Of a stretch of 64,000 nucleotides of DNA, positions 22,542 to 30,820 are shown piece after piece; within the stretch, counting starts at the first letter, position 1; each line of letters starts with the position of its first letter. Below the pieces are notes generated by a model. That model was not told the origin of the DNA. It did not search any database and saw nothing but the letters and a program-made list of their open reading frames with translations. The translations under genes were made by a program, and so were the position numbers. The DNA lies in assembly GCF_024399335.1 (NCBI RefSeq), contig NZ_CP075339.1, positions 2,728,001-2,792,000 on the forward strand, given 5' to 3'. The stretch comes from Leucobacter aridicollis. Lineage in GTDB: Bacteria; Actinomycetota; Actinomycetes; Actinomycetales; Microbacteriaceae.

Positions 22542-23798
22542 TTATCGCTCCACGACCCGCACGTCCGGGCCAAGAATGTTCGTTGTTGCTGCAAGCTGAG
22601 CGGCTGCGGTGACTCCGAAGCGTGTGTGTTTCAGGAGATCGTCTGAGTCGGCGAGCGGAGTGAGTGAAAGATTGTGGCGTGCAGCGAGTTCACCGGCAGC
22701 CTCCTGCTCCGCGCTCCAGTCGTAGTGCATGTAGGTGGGAATCGCTGTCGGATTCTCAATCGTCACGCTTCCATCATCGCCTCGCACGACGTCGAACCCG
22801 GCGATGACCCCAGTGCGCTGATCGAGCTCGAGCTGCGTACTCAGCATGTTGCCGATCGAGTACCAAACGAGAGTCTTTCCGCCCCCCGCCTTGTCGAGCC
22901 ATGTCACTGGCTGCAGCACGTGAGGCCCAGTGCCCACGACCACATCAGCGCCAAGCCCTGCGAGTTTCGCTGCAAAGCTCCGCTGCGCATCGTTGACCTC
23001 ATGCGAGTCTTCGGTGCCCCAGTGGGCGGAAACGATGACGACGTCGGCCTGCTCGCGAGCCTGCGCCATCAGCCTGTCGACGAGCGCGTCGTCGTCCATG
23101 AAGTTCATGGAGACCTTGTCGACAGGCGCGTTTGAGAACTCTGCAAACGAAACGAGGGCAATGCTCGTCCCATCCATGTCGAGAATGTCGACGGTTCCTT
23201 GCTCTTCGGCGTTACGATTTGCGCCGCTCACAATTGCGGGCGAAAGCGCATCCCACGCTGCGCGCGTCGCAGCTATTCCCTCGATCCCTTTGTCCGCGTT
23301 ATGGTTTGTCGCGAGGTTAATCAGGTCGCACCCTCCCGCTTCGCGCAAGTCGCGCGCAAACTCTGTCGGGGCGTTAAAAGTCGGGTAGCCGCTGATGCCG
23401 AAGTCGACGCCGGCACTTGGCACCTCCTGATTACAGAAGGTGACATCTGCAGCGTCGAGCTGCGTCCTGATCCCGTCGAAGAACTGTGCGTAGTTGTAGC
23501 TTCCGTCGGGCTGCTTGGCATTCTCATTCACGGAGTCGTGCGGCAGCATGTCGCCCATGGCAATCACGTGGATTGGGGCCGGAGCGGCGGGCTCCTCAGC
23601 CACGTCGGCCGTCGGCGACGGGCTGGGCGCGGGCTTCGGCGCGGGGTCAGGATCGCTCGATCCTCCCAACAGCAGCACCGCAGCGACCGCCGCCCCGCCG
23701 AGCAGCAGCGCTGCAGCGATGATGACGGCGATGAGCGCGGTGCGCTTCGGGCGAGCGGAATCGCTACGGCGGGGGTCAAGTTGCGTGTTGTCAGCCAC
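22542..23798 (-). CDS. CapA-family membrane-anchored metallophosphatase-like protein
   Basis: 418 residues: cytoplasmic N-terminus, one membrane segment (about 20-45), a Pro-rich linker, then the CapA domain with MGDMLPHDSV, FCNQEVPSAG, ATNHNADKG, SAHWGTED and GTGPHVLQP. CapA is part of poly-gamma-glutamate and capsule machinery, but no PgsB or PgsC partner is in this window, so the substrate is unknown. The GTG start has TAAGCT exactly 6 bases upstream. It is divergent from the VanY-like gene with only 34 bases between start codons. Confidence 0.85.
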   Translation of the reverse strand: MADNTQLDPRRSDSARPKRTALIAVIIAAALLLGGAAVAAVLLLGGSSDPDPAPKPAPSPSPTADVAEEPAAPAPIHVIAMGDMLPHDSVNENAKQPDGSYNYAQFFDGIRTQLDAADVTFCNQEVPSAGVDFGISGYPTFNAPTEFARDLREAGGCDLINLATNHNADKGIEGIAATRAAWDALSPAIVSGANRNAEEQGTVDILDMDGTSIALVSFAEFSNAPVDKVSMNFMDDDALVDRLMAQAREQADVVIVSAHWGTEDSHEVNDAQRSFAAKLAGLGADVVVGTGPHVLQPVTWLDKAGGGKTLVWYSIGNMLSTQLELDQRTGVIAGFDVVRGDDGSVTIENPTAIPTYMHYDWSAEQEAAGELAARHNLSLTPLADSDDLLKHTRFGVTAAAQLAATTNILGPDVRVVER

Positions 23799-23804
23799 AG
23801 GTTC

Positions 23805-23826
23805 AGCTTAAAGGCTTCGTTAGGCT
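23805..23826. promoter_or_regulatory. Back-to-back leaderless -10 boxes for capA and vanY-like genes
   Basis: TAAGCT at 23810-23805 (minus) and TAGGCT at 23821-23826 (plus), each 6 bases from its start codon. The -35 region of each promoter must therefore overlap the other promoter or gene start. Confidence 0.55.
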
Positions 23827-23832
23827 GAGCCT

Positions 23833-24672
23833 ATGAAGCTCGTCTCGCTCGGCAACGTCCCGGTCACGGCCGCCTCCACAGGCGCTGTGCGCCGCTCAGG
23901 CGTGCGTCGCAATGCTGCCTCGGCCGGCGCGGCCGCGCTCGTCTGCCTGACCCTCTTCACAGGGTGTGCCTCAGGCGGGCCAGCAGCGCCGGATACCCAA
24001 GGGTCCACGCCCTCGCCAAAGCCTGAGACCTCGCAGACACCAGGTCCTTCACCGGTGGAACCAGGGTTCGACAAGAGTGCGCAGTCGATCGATGACCCGG
24101 GATCGCTCTGGGTCGTAACAAACAAGACACGGCCGTTGCAGCCGGTTGACTGGGCACCGAGCGATCTCGTTGCAACATCTGGCGTCGAGAACGAGTTCGC
24201 CCAGCCACTGCGGGAACCAGCTGCCCGAGCAGTTGAGGCACTCATCGGCGCTGCCTCCGATGCGGGCCACACCGTGTGGATCATCAGCGCCTACCGCGAC
24301 TACGGCACCCAGGTCGCCCTCTACGACGGCTACGTCGACCGCGACGGCGCCGAGGCTGCAGACCGGTACTCGGCACGGCCGGGGCACTCGGAACACCAGA
24401 CTGGGCTCGTCGTCGATCTCGATGACCATGGCGACTGCTACCTCGACGGCTGCTTCGGGGATACGCCCGCGGGCTCCTGGCTTGCCCAGCACGCGGCGGA
24501 CTACGGGTTCGTCATCAGGTATCCAGACGGCAAGGAGCAGGTCACTGGGTTTATGCCGGAGCCCTGGCATTTCAGGTTTGTCGGCACTGAGCTCGCGCTC
24601 GAGATGCGCGAGCAGGGGGTTGCGACGCTCGAGGAGTTCTTCGGACTGCCTGCGGCGCCGGATTATTCGTAG
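23833..24672 (+). CDS. D-alanyl-D-alanine carboxypeptidase, VanY type (M15B), lipoprotein
   Basis: 279 residues. The long n-region and hydrophobic segment end at the lipobox LFTGC (Cys about 41), so it is a lipoprotein. A Ser/Thr/Pro linker follows. The M15B zinc peptidase domain has SAYRDYGTQ, SEHQTGLVVDL (HxxxxxxD) and EPWHFR. It trims the terminal D-Ala of peptidoglycan stem peptides outside the cell. This resembles the VanY enzymes used in general wall turnover; no van resistance genes are nearby. Confidence 0.9.
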   Translation: MKLVSLGNVPVTAASTGAVRRSGVRRNAASAGAAALVCLTLFTGCASGGPAAPDTQGSTPSPKPETSQTPGPSPVEPGFDKSAQSIDDPGSLWVVTNKTRPLQPVDWAPSDLVATSGVENEFAQPLREPAARAVEALIGAASDAGHTVWIISAYRDYGTQVALYDGYVDRDGAEAADRYSARPGHSEHQTGLVVDLDDHGDCYLDGCFGDTPAGSWLAQHAADYGFVIRYPDGKEQVTGFMPEPWHFRFVGTELALEMREQGVATLEEFFGLPAAPDYS

Positions 24673-24751
24673 CTCGCGCAGCGCGGTGTCCAGGAGCGCT
24701 CACGGGCACGCGCACCCGGCCGCGGCATACCAGTGCCGCTACACTCGTGCG

Positions 24752-25432
24752 GTGACTACCCCCGCGAAACCGGCGCGCACAGGCCCCATTTTCTTTATCG
24801 GGCGCGCCATCTTGAAGCCCGTGCTGTGGGTGCTCTACCGCCCGCGTATCACCGGCCGCGAGCACGTCCCCCACACGGGCCCGCTCCTCCTGGTGAGCAA
24901 TCACGAGTCGATGCTCGACACGATCCTGATCCCGTCGTTCACTCCGCGCCGGGTGCAGTTTCTCGCGAAGGCATCGCTCTTCGGCAGTCGGCTCGGCCGC
25001 TGGTTCTTCACTGGCATTGGCGCGGTTGCTGTGCACCGCGGCTCAAGCTCGACCGCGCAGGCCGCACTCGACGCGGGCCGGGAGGTGCTCGACGCGGGGA
25101 GCGCCTTCGTCGTGTTCCCAGAGGGCAGCCGGTCGAAGGACGGCAGGCTCTACCGCGGGCGCAGCGGTGCGGCTTGGCTCGCCAACGAGACCGGGGCGGT
25201 TGTCGTGCCCGTTGGGCTCCGCGGCACGAATCGGAAGTTACGCGACCCACGCACTGGGCGGCGAACGCGGGTGTCGATCGAGTTCGGTGCCCCGCTCGAT
25301 CTCCGCGACCTCGGCGGCCTCTCCGCTGGCCGCGCGAGGCGAGAAGCGACTGAGCGGATTATGGGGGCGATTCACGAGCTCACCGGTCAGGATCGCGCCG
25401 AAAAGTTCGCCGAAGGCAGCACCTCCGCGTAG
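24752..25432 (+). CDS. 1-acyl-sn-glycerol-3-phosphate acyltransferase (PlsC family)
   Basis: 226 residues starting VTTPAKPARTG. The acyltransferase motifs are NHESMLD (HX4D catalytic pair) and FPEGSRS. It makes phosphatidic acid, or a related lyso-lipid acylation, at the membrane. An in-frame stretch reaching back to 24146 is an out-of-frame overlap with the VanY gene and is not part of this protein. The start is set by homology and by TACACT 6 bases before the GTG. Confidence 0.88.
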   Translation: MTTPAKPARTGPIFFIGRAILKPVLWVLYRPRITGREHVPHTGPLLLVSNHESMLDTILIPSFTPRRVQFLAKASLFGSRLGRWFFTGIGAVAVHRGSSSTAQAALDAGREVLDAGSAFVVFPEGSRSKDGRLYRGRSGAAWLANETGAVVVPVGLRGTNRKLRDPRTGRRTRVSIEFGAPLDLRDLGGLSAGRARREATERIMGAIHELTGQDRAEKFAEGSTSA

Positions 25433-25441
25433 CATTGCGGC

Positions 25442-27145
25442 ATGGACGCTGATGTCATTGTCGTAGGTGCTGGACTCTCCGGGCTTGTCGCCGCGCGGGA
25501 GGCGTACGCTGCCGGGCTGCGCACGATCATCGTTGATCAGGAAGGCCCGCAGAACGTCGGCGGCCAGGCATGGTGGTCGTTTGGTGGGCTCTTCCTCGTC
25601 GACTCCCCTGAGCAGCGCCGGCTCGGAGTCAAGGACTCGTTCGAGCTCGCCTGGCAGGACTGGCAGGGCAGCGCCAAGTGGGACAGGATCCCCGACGCTG
25701 CCGACAGTCCGAGCGGGACCGAAGGCCCACCGGCTGAGGATCACTGGGCGGCGCGGTGGGGTCGCGCCTACGTCGAATGGGCGGCGGGCGAGAAGCGCGC
25801 GTGGCTGCGCGAGGTCGGGATTGATCTCACCCCAATGGTCGGCTGGGCCGAGCGTGGCGATCTCACTGCGACGGGTCACGGAAACTCGGTGCCACGTTTT
25901 CACGTGTCATGGGGAACAGGGACCGGGGTCGTGCGGCCGTTCGTAGAGTCGGCTTCGGAGGCTGTCGCGGCGGGCCGTACCCAGTTCAAGCACAGGCACC
26001 GGGTCGACGAACTCATCGTCGAGAGCGGCGCGGTCGTCGGCGTGCGGGGTGCGGTGCTCGCGCCAGACAACAGTGACCGCGGTGCCGCGTCGAACCGCGA
26101 CGAGGTCGATACGTTCGAGTTGCGGGCGCCGAACGTCATCGTCGCGAGCGGCGGCATCGGCGGCAACCACGATCTCGTTCGCGAGCACTGGCCCGAACGC
26201 CTCGGCACTCCCCCGCGGGAAATGGTGACAGGCGTCCCTGCATATGTCGATGGGCGTATGCTCGCGATCACGGGCGATGCGGGAGCGAGACTCGTCAACC
26301 AGGATCGCATGTGGCATTACACCGAAGGCATCAAGAACTGGTATCCCGTCTGGCCGAAGCATGCGATTCGAATCCTGCCCGGTCCGTCGCCGCTCTGGCT
26401 CGACGCACTCGGCCGCCGCCTACCAGCTCCGGGCCTGCCTGGCCATGACACTCTTGGCACGCTGAAGCTGCTGCGCACGCTCCCTGGTCTTTCCGAGCAC
26501 GACCACTCCTGGTTCATCGTGACGAGCCGCATTGCCGCGAAGGAGTTCGCCCTCTCTGGCTCGGAGCAAAACCCTGACCTCACAAACCGCGACAAGAAAC
26601 TGCTCATGAAGACCCGCCTCGGGAAGGGGGCACCGGGGCCTGTGCAGGCCTTCATTGACAGAGGCGTGGACTTTGTCACGGCCGAGTCCGTTGCCGAGCT
26701 CGTCGCGAAGATGAACGACCTCACGGACGAGCCGCTGCTCGATGCGGCGGCTGTCGAGCGGGTTATTCGCGCCCGCGACGCCGAGTTCGAGAACCCTTTC
26801 TCGAAAGACGCGCAGGCGATGAGCGTGCATAACTCGCGCCGCTACCTCGGCGACAGGCTGACCCGTACGACAAAGCCGCACAAGCTTCTCGACGAGTCAG
26901 CTGGCCCGCTCGTCGGCATCAAGCTGCACGTGCTCACCCGTAAGTCGCTCGGTGGAGTGCAAACTGACCTGTCGTCGCGGGCGCTCGATGCGAACGGTTC
27001 CCCGATTCCGGGGCTCTACGCCGTTGGCGAGGCGGCCGGCTTTGGTGGCGGCGGTGTACACGGCTACAACGCGCTCGAAGGGACATTCCTCGGCGGCTGC
27101 CTGTTCTCTGGGCGCGCTGCCGGGCGCGCAATCGCAGGTCGATAG
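25442..27145 (+). CDS. FAD-binding dehydrogenase (ketosteroid dehydrogenase/fumarate reductase superfamily)
   Basis: 567 residues. The N-terminal FAD motif is VIVVGAGLSGLVAAREA, followed by GGQAWWSFGGLF and, near the end, GLYAVGEAAGFGGGG-VHGYNALEGTFLGG, which binds the flavin again. The layout is that of KstD-like FAD-binding dehydrogenases; the substrate is unknown and no steroid genes are nearby. A TAGCAT box, overlapping the stop of the acyltransferase gene, lies 6 bases before the ATG. It is followed after 3 bases by a second flavoenzyme. Confidence 0.85.
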   Translation: MDADVIVVGAGLSGLVAAREAYAAGLRTIIVDQEGPQNVGGQAWWSFGGLFLVDSPEQRRLGVKDSFELAWQDWQGSAKWDRIPDAADSPSGTEGPPAEDHWAARWGRAYVEWAAGEKRAWLREVGIDLTPMVGWAERGDLTATGHGNSVPRFHVSWGTGTGVVRPFVESASEAVAAGRTQFKHRHRVDELIVESGAVVGVRGAVLAPDNSDRGAASNRDEVDTFELRAPNVIVASGGIGGNHDLVREHWPERLGTPPREMVTGVPAYVDGRMLAITGDAGARLVNQDRMWHYTEGIKNWYPVWPKHAIRILPGPSPLWLDALGRRLPAPGLPGHDTLGTLKLLRTLPGLSEHDHSWFIVTSRIAAKEFALSGSEQNPDLTNRDKKLLMKTRLGKGAPGPVQAFIDRGVDFVTAESVAELVAKMNDLTDEPLLDAAAVERVIRARDAEFENPFSKDAQAMSVHNSRRYLGDRLTRTTKPHKLLDESAGPLVGIKLHVLTRKSLGGVQTDLSSRALDANGSPIPGLYAVGEAAGFGGGGVHGYNALEGTFLGGCLFSGRAAGRAIAGR

Positions 27146-27148
27146 CCC

Positions 27149-28552
27149 GTGGAGCGCTACGACACGATCGTTGTCGGGGCTGGCGTCGCGGGCCTGACCG
27201 CGGCTCGGCTGCTCGCGCACGCTGGTCAACGGGTCGCCGTGCTCGAAGCACGCGACAGGATTGGCGGCAGGCTACACTCCGAGCGCGTCGGTGGGAATGT
27301 CACCGACGTTGGCGGCTCCTGGATCCACGGGATCACCGACAGCTCAGTTCGGGCCGTCGCGCTGGGGCTCGGCCTTGACATGGTCGAGTTCACGGTCGGC
27401 AGCTACCAAGCAGGCGGGCGACCCATCGCCTACTACGCCCCATCGGGAGAACCGCTGAGTGCCGCTGCCCGGGACGCGTTTGTCACTGACGTCGCCGAGG
27501 TCGATCGACGCCTGTCGACGGTCATCGCCTCGTTACCCGCGGGCCACACGTACGCGGAGGCAGCGGCCACCGCGGTCGACGCTGTCTCGCGTGCCGGTGG
27601 CTGGGACGGCGAGCGGGCGACCCGCGTCGTTGAGCATCTTCGACACCGCGCGGAGGAGCAATACGGCGTCGACGCATCTCGACTAGATGCGCACGGGCTC
27701 GACGACGACGAGGTTGAGGGTGACGAGGTCGTTTTCCCTGGCGGCTACGACGCCCTCGCGAGCGGGATCGCGCACGGGACCGACATCAGGCTCGGACACG
27801 CTGTGCGCCAGGTCAGATGGGCTGCCCCGGCATCCTCCGGTTCAACTGTCGCGCCCGTTACTGTCTCAACCGACGGCGCAGATTTCCATGCCGACCGGGT
27901 GGTCGTGACGGCCCCGGTCGGGGTACTCAGGTCAGGCGCGATCTCGTTCGACCCGCCGCTGCCAGAGGACGTCAGCGAGCCGCTGTCTCGCCTCACGATG
28001 AACGCGTTCGAGAAGGTCTTCTTGCACTTCGACGAGCAGTTCTGGGAACCCAACGTGTACGCGATCAGAAGGCAGGGTGAGCGCGCAGCGTGGTGGCACT
28101 CCTGGTACGACCTCACGCGGCTGAGTGGCGAGCCCACACTGTTGACCTTTGCCGCAGGTGACTGTGCACTCGCAACACGCGGCTGGAGCGACGAACGCAT
28201 CGTCGACTCGGTGATGAGCGCACTCCGAGACATCTACGGCGCAAGCATCCCCGAACCCACACGCGTGCGTGTCACTAGGTGGCAGGACGACGAGTTCTCG
28301 CGCGGCTCCTACGCGTACATGACTGTTGGTTCGTCGCCTGCCGACCACGACCGGATCGCGGCCCCGCTTGGCGGTCCGTCCAAGCCACAGGGAGTCGCGC
28401 GCGAGTGGTCGTCAGCGACGCTCCACTTCGCGGGCGAGGCCACGTGGCAGGAGGATCCGGCTACGGTCACCGCCGCCCTCGAATCCGGTCGTCGCGTTGC
28501 GGCGCGAATCCTTGGCGCCCAGCAGCCATTGTCGGTGCTGTGGAGCGGCTAA
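27149..28552 (+). CDS. Flavin monoamine/polyamine oxidase-like protein
   Basis: 467 residues. TIVVGAGVAGLTAARLLA then LEARDRIGGRLHSERVGG is the FAD-binding signature of amine oxidases; VTDVGGSWIHG and the C-terminal FAGEATWQEDP-TVTAALESGRR complete the flavin fold. It would oxidise an amine to an aldehyde with release of peroxide; the substrate is not known. The GTG start is 3 bases after the preceding dehydrogenase, so the two flavoenzymes are co-transcribed. Confidence 0.85.
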   Translation: MERYDTIVVGAGVAGLTAARLLAHAGQRVAVLEARDRIGGRLHSERVGGNVTDVGGSWIHGITDSSVRAVALGLGLDMVEFTVGSYQAGGRPIAYYAPSGEPLSAAARDAFVTDVAEVDRRLSTVIASLPAGHTYAEAAATAVDAVSRAGGWDGERATRVVEHLRHRAEEQYGVDASRLDAHGLDDDEVEGDEVVFPGGYDALASGIAHGTDIRLGHAVRQVRWAAPASSGSTVAPVTVSTDGADFHADRVVVTAPVGVLRSGAISFDPPLPEDVSEPLSRLTMNAFEKVFLHFDEQFWEPNVYAIRRQGERAAWWHSWYDLTRLSGEPTLLTFAAGDCALATRGWSDERIVDSVMSALRDIYGASIPEPTRVRVTRWQDDEFSRGSYAYMTVGSSPADHDRIAAPLGGPSKPQGVAREWSSATLHFAGEATWQEDPATVTAALESGRRVAARILGAQQPLSVLWSG

Positions 28553-28571
28553 TCACCTGTCACGCCTGTGG

Positions 28572-29441
28572 TTAGCGCCCGCTCGAGCCCTCGCTCATGC
28601 AGACCTCGGCGAGCTGTGAGCTGGATTCCGCCCACTGCTGCTGAGCATCAGCGCGCTCCTTCAACTGTTCCGCAGTCAGCTGACCGTCCATCTCGGCGAA
28701 CGTCAACATGTCAGAAACGACCTGCGAGAACTCGGCGTCGTCAGACACCGCGAGCAGCTCACCGTAGTAGGTCGCGGGGTCATCAAAGACCGAGACCTCG
28801 GGCGCGAGGAGCGCGGTGCAGACTGCCTCATTCTCGGAGCCGATCCACGGCATGTCGGTGAAGCGCGGATCCCATTCCTCAATCATGCCGTCGCCTGGGC
28901 CGGCCTCGCCGTTGTGAAATTCGCTGTCTCCGTGGTCATAGGTGCCGGAGTCGTACGATGAGTTGTACGCCGAACCGAACGCACCAAACACGCCCATGAA
29001 GACGAAGAACAGAATCGTGCCGAGGATGCTCAGCCCAATGCGCACGTAGCCAATGATCGTCGCCGCGAGCGCGAGCCCGCGCCCGCCCTCTCCGGTGCGC
29101 TTGATCTTGCTCAGCGCGATGTGGCCGAGGATGACGCCGACGATTCCCGAGAAGAATACGGCGATGAACCCGACGATCGCGAAGACGTTCGTTGGCGGCG
29201 CGGCGGGCGCATACTGCTGCCCGACAGGGTATCCCTGCTGGCCGTATCCTGGCTGCGCGTAGCTCGGCTGTTGGTAGCTCGGCTGTGCGCCGCCCGGCTG
29301 TTCAGACGTCGGCTGACCGGTCGGCTGTTCCCACGCTTGTGCGGGCCGCTGCGGAAACGACTGGACGGCAGGCGCGCTGGGGTCGGTCGTACCGTCCTCG
29401 GGCTTCTGGTTCGGGTCGTTGTCAGGAGGCAGCTGTGTCAT
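28572..29441 (-). CDS. DUF4190-type membrane protein
   Basis: 289 residues. A cytoplasmic Pro/Gln/Tyr/Gly-rich repeat region (YQQPSYAQPGYGQQGYP) precedes two membrane segments (about 85-150) of DUF4190 type (GVILGHIALSKIKRTGE, GRGLALAATIIGY). A soluble acidic domain with two Cys follows. The function is unknown. TAGACT lies exactly 6 bases before the ATG. It is convergent with the amine oxidase gene, with 19 bases between stops. Confidence 0.75.
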   Translation of the reverse strand: MTQLPPDNDPNQKPEDGTTDPSAPAVQSFPQRPAQAWEQPTGQPTSEQPGGAQPSYQQPSYAQPGYGQQGYPVGQQYAPAAPPTNVFAIVGFIAVFFSGIVGVILGHIALSKIKRTGEGGRGLALAATIIGYVRIGLSILGTILFFVFMGVFGAFGSAYNSSYDSGTYDHGDSEFHNGEAGPGDGMIEEWDPRFTDMPWIGSENEAVCTALLAPEVSVFDDPATYYGELLAVSDDAEFSQVVSDMLTFAEMDGQLTAEQLKERADAQQQWAESSSQLAEVCMSEGSSGR

Positions 29442-29520
29442 ATCGCAAGTCTACGCGGGCGCTGCTATCGAAACCCAGTGAAGCATGGGCGCCTCGCCTC
29501 TGTCCGGGGCATGCAGGTCG

Positions 29521-30183
29521 TCAGTACAGCAGAAACTGAGCCGTCTCCTCGCTCTCAGCCCCACCAGCACCGGCGCTCAGGTGATACGAGGCGCCACCCG
29601 CAACGACAGGATCACGAGTGATCTCGCAAGTCTCAGTGCTCGACCTCGTGCGGTCCCACGAGACAGGCTCACTCTCCAAGGTCTCCCCGGCCTTCAGCAC
29701 CACGGGAAGCGACTCAGCATTCGTCTGGCAGTCAGTCGAACGCCACACGTCGTCGCTGCCGCTCGACACGGTGAAGCTCATGCCCGCTGTGCCGAGGTCG
29801 GCGATGCAGGAGTCCTTGCCAGTGTTCTTCACAGTGAGCGACAACTGAGGAAACTCGCCCTCGCCGTACGAGCCCAGATCTGTCACCGGCGTCACCTCGA
29901 GCGCCGCCTTCGCGCACGCGACTGGCTCACCGGCCTTCGCGGTGTCAGCCTTCGGGGTCTCAGCGACATCAGACGGAATCTTGACATCCTGTGCATCGTC
30001 TGGTGCCGCAGCCCCGGGTCGCACCACGATCAACACGATCGCGACAATGACTGCGACAAGGCCGAGCAAGACGATGAGTCTGCGCTTGACGTAGACGCTT
30101 CGATCCTCCGGTCCCACCGGGTCACGCAGGGCCGACCGCGCTCCGTGCTGCTCCGACGGATCTTGAACTGGTCGCCTGGCCAT
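29521..30183 (-). CDS. Membrane-anchored extracytoplasmic protein (unknown)
   Basis: 220 residues: a basic cytoplasmic N-terminus, one membrane segment (about 33-54), a linker, and a beta-rich external domain with four Cys (ACAKAALE, SCIADLG, DCQT, CEIT) that could form two disulfides, as in DUF4232-like domains. TACGCT is 6 bases before the ATG. I cannot name a function. Confidence 0.65.
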   Translation of the reverse strand: MARRPVQDPSEQHGARSALRDPVGPEDRSVYVKRRLIVLLGLVAVIVAIVLIVVRPGAAAPDDAQDVKIPSDVAETPKADTAKAGEPVACAKAALEVTPVTDLGSYGEGEFPQLSLTVKNTGKDSCIADLGTAGMSFTVSSGSDDVWRSTDCQTNAESLPVVLKAGETLESEPVSWDRTRSSTETCEITRDPVVAGGASYHLSAGAGGAESEETAQFLLY

Positions 30184-30209
30184 GGCCTCAGCGTACCCCC
30201 GACCCCTGA

Positions 30210-30734
30210 CTACAGGCGCTTCAACATGCGGGTGTTGCCAAGCGTGTTCGGCTTCACTCGGGCAAGATCAAGAAACTCGGCAATGCCCTCGTCATGCGAC
30301 CGGAGCAGCTCGGCATAGACCTCGGCGGCGACGAGCTCGGTATCCTCACCGACTTCCTCGAACCCATTGCGCCCAAAGAACTCAGTCTCAAACGTCAAAC
30401 AGAACAGCTGCTGCAGCCCGAGCCCACGCGCGCGCTCTTCGAGCGCGAGGAGCACGGCCCGGCCAACGCCCTTACCGAGATACTCCTCGGAAACGCCGAG
30501 AGTGCGAACCTCCCCGAGATGCTCCCACATCACGTGAAGCGCACCGTACCCGATGACGTTGCCGTCGGCGTCCTCCGCGACCATGAAACCTGGCACTGCA
30601 CCGTAGAGCTCAACAAGGTCCTTGCCGAGCAAGATTCGCCTCGCGACAAGCGGTTCCATAAGGTTCACGATCCCCACGACGTCGTGGGTCGTCGCGGGCC
30701 GAACACGGATGGCGCTAATGTCGCTGACACTCAT
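30210..30734 (-). CDS. GNAT amino-acid N-acetyltransferase (short ArgA type)
   Basis: 174 residues with a single GNAT domain: VRPATTHDVVGIVNLMEP at the N-terminus and the acetyl-CoA loop GVSEEYLGKGVGRAVL. It matches the short actinobacterial ArgA, in which N-acetylglutamate synthase lacks the kinase-like domain; it probably feeds arginine synthesis, but no arg gene is nearby. The ATG at 30734 is chosen because TAGACT sits exactly 6 bases upstream; a TTG at 30740 is an unlikely alternative. Confidence 0.8.
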   Translation of the reverse strand: MSVSDISAIRVRPATTHDVVGIVNLMEPLVARRILLGKDLVELYGAVPGFMVAEDADGNVIGYGALHVMWEHLGEVRTLGVSEEYLGKGVGRAVLLALEERARGLGLQQLFCLTFETEFFGRNGFEEVGEDTELVAAEVYAELLRSHDEGIAEFLDLARVKPNTLGNTRMLKRL

Positions 30735-30820
30735 GCACAAAGTCTAGTCCGCACACAGACTCCCACCGTCGTGTCCGTTTTCCGCGTGCCCATCTCGGCC
30801 GCTCCCGGCAGAATGAATCC

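Noticed and set aside
22542..24672. Vancomycin-resistance or poly-gamma-glutamate capsule locus
   Set aside because: The VanY-like and CapA genes are divergent single genes without VanHAX or PgsBC partners.
24146..24751. N-terminal extension of the acyltransferase
   Set aside because: It overlaps the VanY-like gene in another frame, is Ser/Arg/Thr-rich shadow sequence, and the true start is explained by the -10 box and homology.
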